64,000 nt of DNA, from positions 124,001 to 188,000 of the forward strand of contig JAKPTE010000016.1 in the NCBI GenBank assembly GCA_029571215.1, written 5' to 3'. Made by a program: the position numbers and the translations under genes. Numbering within the stretch: position 1 is the stretch's first letter; every line of letters begins with the position of its first letter. This document shows, one piece after another, positions 25,880 through 34,800 of this stretch. A model generated the notes under the pieces. That model was given only the letters and a program-made list of their open reading frames with translations, had not been told where the DNA came from and made no database searches. This DNA comes from Bacteroidota bacterium (GTDB lineage: Bacteria; Bacteroidota; Bacteroidia; Bacteroidales; JAAYUG01).

Positions 25880-28800
25880 TTATTGATTTGGATTTCTATA
25901 AATCGTATCTGTCTGGGGTGCCGGATTAACTGTAACGTTGGTTTGTTCAGTATCCTGGCAACCATTGGTATCAGTTACCGTGAGGACATAGACTCCACTC
26001 ATGGCCGGGGTAGCGCTACCCGACACGACGGGATTCTGCACCAACGAGGAAAATCCGTTTGGTCCTGTCCATGAATAAGTTGTCATGCCACCCGGACCTC
26101 CGGTAAGGGTGAGCGTTTGCCCTTCACAAACAGGACCGTTGTTTGCTGCAGAGGCTATAGGTGCATCGTGTACTGTAAATGTGAGTGAATTGCTAAGGGT
26201 GGAACAACCTTCGGCACTGCTTACCAGTACATTTACCTGCTGGCCGTCCAACAGACCGCTGGTTGAGAAAGTTGACGAAGCACCGGTCTGAACGGTACTT
26301 CCGTTAATTCGGAAATCGTAATTATTGTATCCACCGGTTGCCGTAAAATTGACCACTGTGCCTGAGCAGATTACATTGTCGGGATCGTCAGATAATAAAG
26401 TCACTACCGGATTCGGATAGACAGTATTGGTTATGGAATTGGTGGTTGTACTGCATCCCTGAACACTGGTGACCACAGCATCAACTGACTGGCCATCAGT
26501 AAGAGAACCAAGGGTAAAGGTATTGGAACTCCCGTTTTGAAGCGGGTTGCCATCAACCCTGAACATGTAGTTGGCATAACCGGAGGTAGCAGTATAGGTA
26601 ACATTGGTTCCGTAACAGAAAGCGTTGTCCGCATCATTTGAGGAAAGAAATACGACGGGCAGGGAATTAACAGTAATGGTAACCGTCCGGGGAGTACTGG
26701 TTCCACAGGCATTGGTGGCCGTAACCGAGAGGTCACCTCCTGTTGCATTGAGTCCAAAATCTAGCGAAACACTATTCCCCGCACCAAGAATGGTAACATC
26801 TGAACCTGTATAGGACCAGTTATATGTAACACCTGGTTCATTTGGAACCGTATATATCTGGTTAACAGCGCCCTGACAAACCGGGTTAGGTGCTGAAACA
26901 AAGGGAAGTGGTTTGGAAGGTGCCACAGGGAAACCGATAACGACATCATCGGAAGATTGGCAACCACCGTTGGAAGTAGTCCAGCGCAAAACGTATGTAT
27001 TGCCGGCAATTCCTGTAAAAGCGCTGTTATATTGGGAAGGTGTCACAATGTTTCCTCCTGCACCGCTCACAATAGTCCACAATCCTGTAAAGGGTGATGG
27101 GTCATTTCCACTGAGGGTAGTGCCTGACGCACCGCATAAAGACTGGTCCGGACCTGCATTGGCTGCCGGCGGCAGGGCATAAACCGTCACAGGAGTAGCA
27201 TTCACCAATCCATCTACTGTTCCATTGTTATAACGAAAAGCCGTCAGTTCATAAACTCCGGCAACCGGAGCCGGGAGCGTATAGGGTAGTGAATTTATCT
27301 GAATAGTTGGCTGCGGAACACCGTCAATGGTATAATCCAGTGTATAATAAAAATTAATAGGACTGAACGAGGTAATTCGCACCGGAATTCCGGAACCGGC
27401 ACAAACAGCCCCGGAAGGATTCAAGGCAGCAATAGGTTTCGTGGAAGTTACGGTGGCAGTTGTAAAGTTCTTTCCTGACGAAGGAATCAGCACCGAAGTC
27501 GATGTTTCCACAGTCCCGCTAAGCACGTTTCCGGATGTAACCGAGGATATTTCCTCCCATTGTGAAGTTCCTGAATTGTATCCTGTTACCCGCATGTCAC
27601 TCAGTCCGTTCTGCGTCATCTGTGGATTCAGATCGCTTGCGGCATCCCAGCCAATCCGGATTTTTGCCTGATAATTGCCCGTACTTTTTAAAGTCCAGTA
27701 TTCGGTCGGATTGACTTCCACAAGAGGCGAAGCTACCGAAGCAGCTGTGGAATTGGGGGTAAAAAACTCGGCAGTCCAGTAGTACGTAAAAGCCTCAGCC
27801 GACGTCACCGTAAACGGATGACCATACAAACCGCTTTTTCCAAGCGGAAACTGAAAACTTGCCCCCGGAACAATGCGTGCAGTAAGAGGTCCACTTATAT
27901 ACGAACTGCTGCTTCCTCCGGATGGTGTAACAGAATAAACCAGGGTAAGGGAAGCAGAGGAGCCAACAGTAATAACACCATTTGTGAGCAATAGATAGTT
28001 GGTTAGTACCGACCCGCCGGAGTTGATGGTCAGCCCTTGGGGATTATTGATTTCAAGATAATTGAAACGGTTGCTTCCGGTAAAATTACCCAGAGCCCCT
28101 CCCAGAACCTGGGGAGAAGAACCAGAGAACGAGACAACGGCATTGGCTCCGGAACCTGCATTGAAAGCACCGCCTCCGTATAACTCCATGGTTCCGAGTA
28201 TGGTCAACCTTCGGTTGTTCACTGAATTATCCAGCAAAGGACCATTGATAACCAGCCTTTTGCATATAGTCAGATTTTTGGCGGGCAGAATACGTGTGCC
28301 TGTACCCGTAAACAACAGGTTGGGAAACGAACTAAAACTTCCCGTTACAATTGTATAATTTGATGATCCGCCAAACTCGAGGGTGCTGTTTACTGCACAG
28401 TCAAAGAAAGCTGTAAAATTCCCAGCAGGCAGGTTGGGAGATTCCAGACGCAGGGTTCCCTCCCCGTCAACAATACCGAGATTATGGCCAAAAGTTGCAG
28501 GATCGATGCGCAACCTGCCATTAATAAAGGTCCGGTATGCATAGCAATAATTGACATTGGCTGTGACATTGCTGTCAATTACCACAATAAAACCATTGGG
28601 ACCTCCGACAGGGCAAGGAGGAAAGGGACCTACCGGTTCCCAGACGGTTTCATCATTCCAGTTTCCTGTTTTAACGGAATGATAAACAGGTACATCATCG
28701 GGAATGGCATCCGATGTACCGGCTGTATAATCACCCGTTACATCATTATTCCCTGCAGAATAATAAAACGTAATGGTATGCAGTCCTTCATCCACATTAT

Positions 28801-31800
28801 CGGTGGCAGGACCAGAACTAGCCTTGCTCCAGGAATTGGAAGCAGGAAACAACCTGGCAGCAACGTATTCGCTTTCATTTCCTTCCACATCGGCAACACT
28901 GTATGATAAAACAAGATTACCACGGAAATCGGTAATCCCTGAACTTTCAATGTTCCAGTAGTATTGCAGTACACTGTCGGGTTTCAATACGGCAGGATGG
29001 TGTGCATTGACCGGTTTAACCGTCACAAAACCGGTTGTGGCATTATTATCAATGGTAAATATAGCCGGAGTATATTTCCCCGATACTCCAAAAGGAAAAG
29101 TAAACACACTGGTTGACCCTATGACAGGGAATAGCTTCTTGATTCCACCACTGCTTAAAACTCCGTCACAGCGGATCATTCTTGTTTGACTGAATGTTCC
29201 TGATATGGTACTTGCGCTTCCCAGCGTCAACTGCCAGGAACCGATATCAAGAATTCCGCTGGTAAGAATAAGGCTACCCTGTAGGTTGATACTGCTTAGA
29301 AGGCGTGCACCAAGACTATTGTTCAGTTCAAGCTTTCCGAACTGTCCGTTACCCTGTACCTGTTGCTGGGAAGAACCCTGAAGACGAATACCACCATTCA
29401 CATTGTCATCAGTGTAAGAACCATCAACCGACAGGTTTCCCAACAGGGTTAGAGTTTTGTTTCCAAGCACTAAGCTGCCGCTTTCAATTACCAGATGCCG
29501 GTTTACGGTAAAACTGCTACTTACATTAAGAGTAGAAGTGGGTGATACCGTCAGATCGTAGAAGTTGGTAACCGATGTCCCGCTTACAGACTGATCAATT
29601 CCGTCAAAGGTGGTTTTGTTGGTTCCGAAATTATAGGCACCATTATTAATGAGATCACCCTTAATGGTTACATCAATATTGTTTGTATTGAAAAAGCTCC
29701 TTCCGTTGGCAATATTCAGGTTACCGTTTAGCACCAGCGGGCTCACCATCAGGTTTACCGTGGCATTATAGGCAGTTGCCGTTGTTTTTCCGGCTACTGT
29801 GAGATGATTCAGTGGAACGTTGCTCTCCAATGAATAGTTCTGATTGGCATTTACAACGGGTCCTATGGAAGGTACCTGGGTGAAAATTATTTCACCGCCG
29901 GTGACATAAGAGGTTGCGGGTCGCAGATAGAGATCTCCGAAGGTGGTTCCTCCTCCCCTCACAATGGTAAGAGTACCGCCAGACATGTTAAAAACACTTC
30001 CGGTATTTAATACTTCCAGTTTAGCCCTTGTGGCCAAAGCGGCCTGTCCGTTAATCACCACGTCCCCTCCTGTCTGAACATACGATAATACACCCGAGTT
30101 GCTGGATGCATTCCTTCTGATCTGACCATTTACAACGAGCCTGCCCCCCTGAATTTCAATTGCGGCACTTCCGCTTCCTGAATACTCAATATCATTGTTA
30201 TTGGCCGTAGTTCCGTTCGTCGGCCCGATATAAACATTACCATTTATAATAGTGAGCTTGCCGCTTAGATACAGGTCATTGGCATTACTGGCTGCATTGG
30301 CTATCAAAACATTCCTGTTATTTGCATTACTATAATTTACCAGCAGACCGGCCGTTGAGGGAATGGTAAAAGGACTGGTGGTTGAAATAGTAAAATCGGT
30401 AGCCGGATTGGTACGCATATACTGCAGCGTTCCGTTCTGTAACGTAAGCCAGTTGTTAACAGGTGTTGAAAGTGTACCACCAATATCAATTGTCAGGGTT
30501 GTTGCCTGGGAATTTCCTTTATTAACCGTAACATTTCTGAAAATGGTAGTAGGATTACCAGCAGTATTTGTGACCGAAGCGTTATTGGAACCAAAAAACA
30601 CCACGTCACAGAAGTTAGCTCCATTGCTGAACCTGACCTGACTCTTTGTACCAACACCTGCATGATTTCCGTCAGAATTATTGATCAGGCTTCCACCAAT
30701 GGACATTATATTATTGGTTGAATTAGACCAAACATCAATGGCAGTGGCCGGATGAACGATTACATTTCCATAAATCACGAAGTTTTGCGCCAGCGCCCCA
30801 TCGCCATACCAAACCAGGGCTCCGCCCTGAATATCCAGATTACCCTGAATGGTGATTGTTTTGGCAACTCGTGTTACCGGTGGGGTGGGGTAATTCGAAC
30901 TCCAAGTCGGACAGAACCACGAATCCGCATTCTGGCCTCTGGTGATGAGGTTGCCATAAATTACCAGATCATTATTGGGAAAAATTATATTGGACCCACC
31001 AAGGGGAGATAAAATGAGGTTCCCATACGAAGTGACACCGTTGGGTAACCAATAGGTTGTACCGGCAGCGGGATTTGTGGAATACAGTTCCGTTGTTCCG
31101 AGATGAACATTGAACTCTGAAAAGTCTCCCGACGGAAAAGTAAATGTGCTGCCCGAGTTCCATGAAGTAGTCAGCCTGAAATTTCCGTTGCCGTTAGGAT
31201 GTGAAAGAACCATTCCGAAATTACACCCGGGATTATAGCCAATATCAAGTGCTGATCCTGCTTCAATCTGCAAGCTGGCACAACTTCTTACGTCAGTATT
31301 TATTGTTGTATTATTTGTAGAGAGGTAAACCGAATCATTCCCTCCGATGATAACGATATCGTTGGCGCCAGGAACAGCAGTTGCCGGGGGACCAGTATGG
31401 CTTACGGTTGACCAGGTATTTACATTGCCCCACAACCCGCTCTGCCGGCTATAATATATAGTTGGGGTTCCGAACGGATTCACCGGATCATCATCACCGG
31501 CCGTATAGTGCCCGTCAATAAAACTGACATTTTCAAGAAAGGAGCCTGCTCCGGGTTCGCCTATCCGGTTGATTGATTCATCAACATCAGATGCTGTTCC
31601 GCGTGTCCAGGCTGCCAGGGCTGGTTCATACCGGGCTGCCACATATCCGTCTTCTGTAATGTCGGCTCCTGTTATTACATCATTCTGCGAATAGGTGTAG
31701 CCATGTGTGACGGTAGCACTGCCCAGAGTAAATCCGGAAGAGGTGACATTCCAGAAATACGTAAGGCTTCTGTTTTTGGTGGTAGTAGCCGGATGCTCAT

Positions 31801-34800
31801 ATCCAACCGGAACAACGGTTACCGAACCCCATGCCGAAGGAGTGCCATTTACAGCGATGGAAGCCGGAGTAAACTCCGGAGTAGCATGCATGACCGAGGA
31901 AGTACCAAGAGGAAAAACAAAGGATGGTGAGGCTGCAGAAAATATTTTTGTAATACCCCGGTCACCAAGATTTCCGGCAGTAAGGATGTATCTGGTCGCA
32001 CTGGCATTGGCCACGGTGGCTGTTGAAGCCAGCTTCAGGTTCCAGGAACCGATATTGAGCAATTTGTCCTGAGAAAAGGTAAGAGTACCATTAATGGTAA
32101 TATTGTTGGCAAGGGATACCGGGGCTGCCAGCGCATCGGTGTTGTTGAGTTCGAGGTTGCCGAAAATGCCGTTTCCGTCTCCATCAATTATCTGAGGATC
32201 GTCATCAGCCAGCACGATCTTACCGGTGCCGGTATGAACACCGCTGTTGTAAAGGTAAGAAGTTGTGGAGGTAGTTGAGGGTCCGATAACCAGCGACTTT
32301 CCGCCATCATGAAGGGTACAACTATTGATGATCACCGAATCGTATGCATAAAGTGTCATCTGTGAACCGGCTAAAGCTAGAAGAGTTCCGGCAGGCTTAT
32401 CAACACGAAGTTTTTTCACTGAAAATGCGGCAGAAGTATTGATCTGAAACTGCTGATTACCGTTGCCATTAAAAATGGTCCAGTTCAACCCCGGCGTATA
32501 GGAAGCCGTATTGAGCACCAGCATATTACCGCCAACAGAAACATTAAAGTTATTGGTGATAAAATCACCCGACACAAGATTCAGATTGTTCAGCACATTC
32601 AGAGGATAATTTTCAAGGCTCACCGTTGTTGTACTGCTGGCCCGGTTCATGGTAAGATTATAAAAAGGAGCTGTGGAAGAAATGATATGGGTAGGTGCAT
32701 CGGCTTCTACGGTTCCTGTCATGGGCATTAGTTCAAAGGTGCCCCCGGAAACAGCTATATTTCCCTGGGCCGAATTAATTTCAACCACACGGTTACTAGC
32801 ACCACAAACATCAAAAATACGGATGGTACCACCCGACATGTTGAATACGTTTGCGGCAGCGTTCAGGTTAAAAGTTCCCCTGCTTCCGTCGAGTGAAGCA
32901 CTGATGCGGTTGGTATTCAGCGGAGCATTTACCAGATCACTTACGGAACCAAAAACATTAGGAGTTCTCTGCAAACGGCCGCGCAATTCTAACGTTCCGC
33001 CCGTTTGAATATAGGAAGCCAATCCGCCGGAACCTCCTGCAGCCCTGAATTGCTTGGCATCCACATTGCCGCCATTAATCTGCAGTTCCCCTGATGCATA
33101 GTCCCAGGTGATAAATCCACCGGATTCCCGCGTGGAGAAATAGCCCGCGTTGATCTGCAGTTTGCCGAGAATGGAAAATGAACTGCACCCTGAAAGTCCA
33201 ACGCCGTTAACAAGGCCTGTTCCACCTGATACATTGTACGCAACATTGACCTCACGGTAGTCATCGGCTGTGGAAAGTACCACCACATTCGGTCCGTTGA
33301 GCACCAAAGCACCGTTGGCAGGAATATAAAAGTCGGAATTGGGGGTAGCACCATCGCCACAGGTACCTTCCGACAAACTTGGGATAATGACCCGTCCGGT
33401 AAGTTCAAGTGTTCCCGTCCTTATCCACAGTGCCTTACGAAGATTCGGATTGGCTGTGGTAGCTGCGGGATTGGTAGTACTTCCGCCGGCAATATTGGCG
33501 CCAAACAGCCTGAAGTACTCATATTCTTCTGCATAGACTGTCAACTTGTACGTCTGGTCAGTTCCTTTGTCAACAATGAGATTGTAAAAGTCGGTTGTGC
33601 CCTCACAGGTAAGGGTATTATTGGAAGCACCCATAAAATAGACCGTAGCAAAGCCAGTCGTAGCTCCCACGGTAGTAGGTGGAAAAGCATTATAAACAGG
33701 GTAGTTCAGATTGGTAAAACGAACAGTCCCTGCGTTGTAAAAATCACCGTAAATAACAACCCTGTGGGACTGACCATCATAATACGTGAGAAAGGGAGCA
33801 ACGCCACCGTTAATATTATAAGGATTTGTTGTGGTGTTGGTTACTCCATTACCCACCCTGATGGCAGCTCCGGCTTCAACCCTAACATTGCCATTGACAA
33901 TTAATTGACGGCGGGCAGATGTGTTGTCGTTGATACGGAATGTTCCCTGTTTTATCCACAAATTGCCGTTTAGTGTCAGATTGTTCAACTGAGTGGCGAT
34001 TACGCCCGGAGCATCTAAGGAAAGGTTATTATAAACTGTTTGTGCAAGAGGAAAAGTAAAAGAGGATGCATTATAGAATTCTGTTGTTCCTCCACCGGCA
34101 TTGACAAAAGTATTTGCCGTGACAGTGGGGAAATTCACGGATGCAAGTCGCAAGGTTCCCTGGCCACGTAAACCGGCAAGTGTATTGGTAAAGAGAAAGG
34201 TATTCATATCGAGGAACCCGCCCTCATCGATTGTAATGTCGAGATTCGTGGTTGCCACATCGCTTGTAAGGGTTACAGTCCTTCCTGTGAGAATTACAAT
34301 TCTGTCATTGGTTCCCGGAACGTCTCCCCCAACCTGCAGGGTTCCGCTGGGATCGGTTGTCCAGGTAACCGGGTTGTTCCATGCACCGTTCTGGTAAGAG
34401 TAAAGGGTTCGATACCCCATGGTCCACCAGCCGGCAAAGGGTGCGGTTCCTGTTACCGTAAAGGAATAGGATCCGAAAGAAACAGAGCCTGTGGCAGGAG
34501 GACATTGCCATGTGCTTCCTCCGTCGGGTGAGAAATTGACGGTCTGTGCTGCCCCATTTTCTTCTGCCGGATCATATTGAAAGGTAGCTGTAACAGAAGT
34601 TCTTGCAAAACTGGTAGTTATGTCCCAATATTTCTTCAGGTAACTTGGATTCAATGCCTGCGGAACGGCACGGATTCTGAGGACACCCGTATTGGGTGTC
34701 ACAGAAGAAATCGTAACCGGCGAATAATAACCACCTGAACCAATCGGATAAAGAGGCTGGGCACTGGTTGCATTTTTTATCAGGTATCCGGCACCATTGG

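Noticed and set aside
28484-28906. Plus-strand ORFs within the giant gene (for example 140, 121 and 139 residues)
   Set aside because: The repetitive Thr/Asn/Gly-rich coding sequence naturally leaves long open antisense and shifted frames; none shows a recognisable domain.
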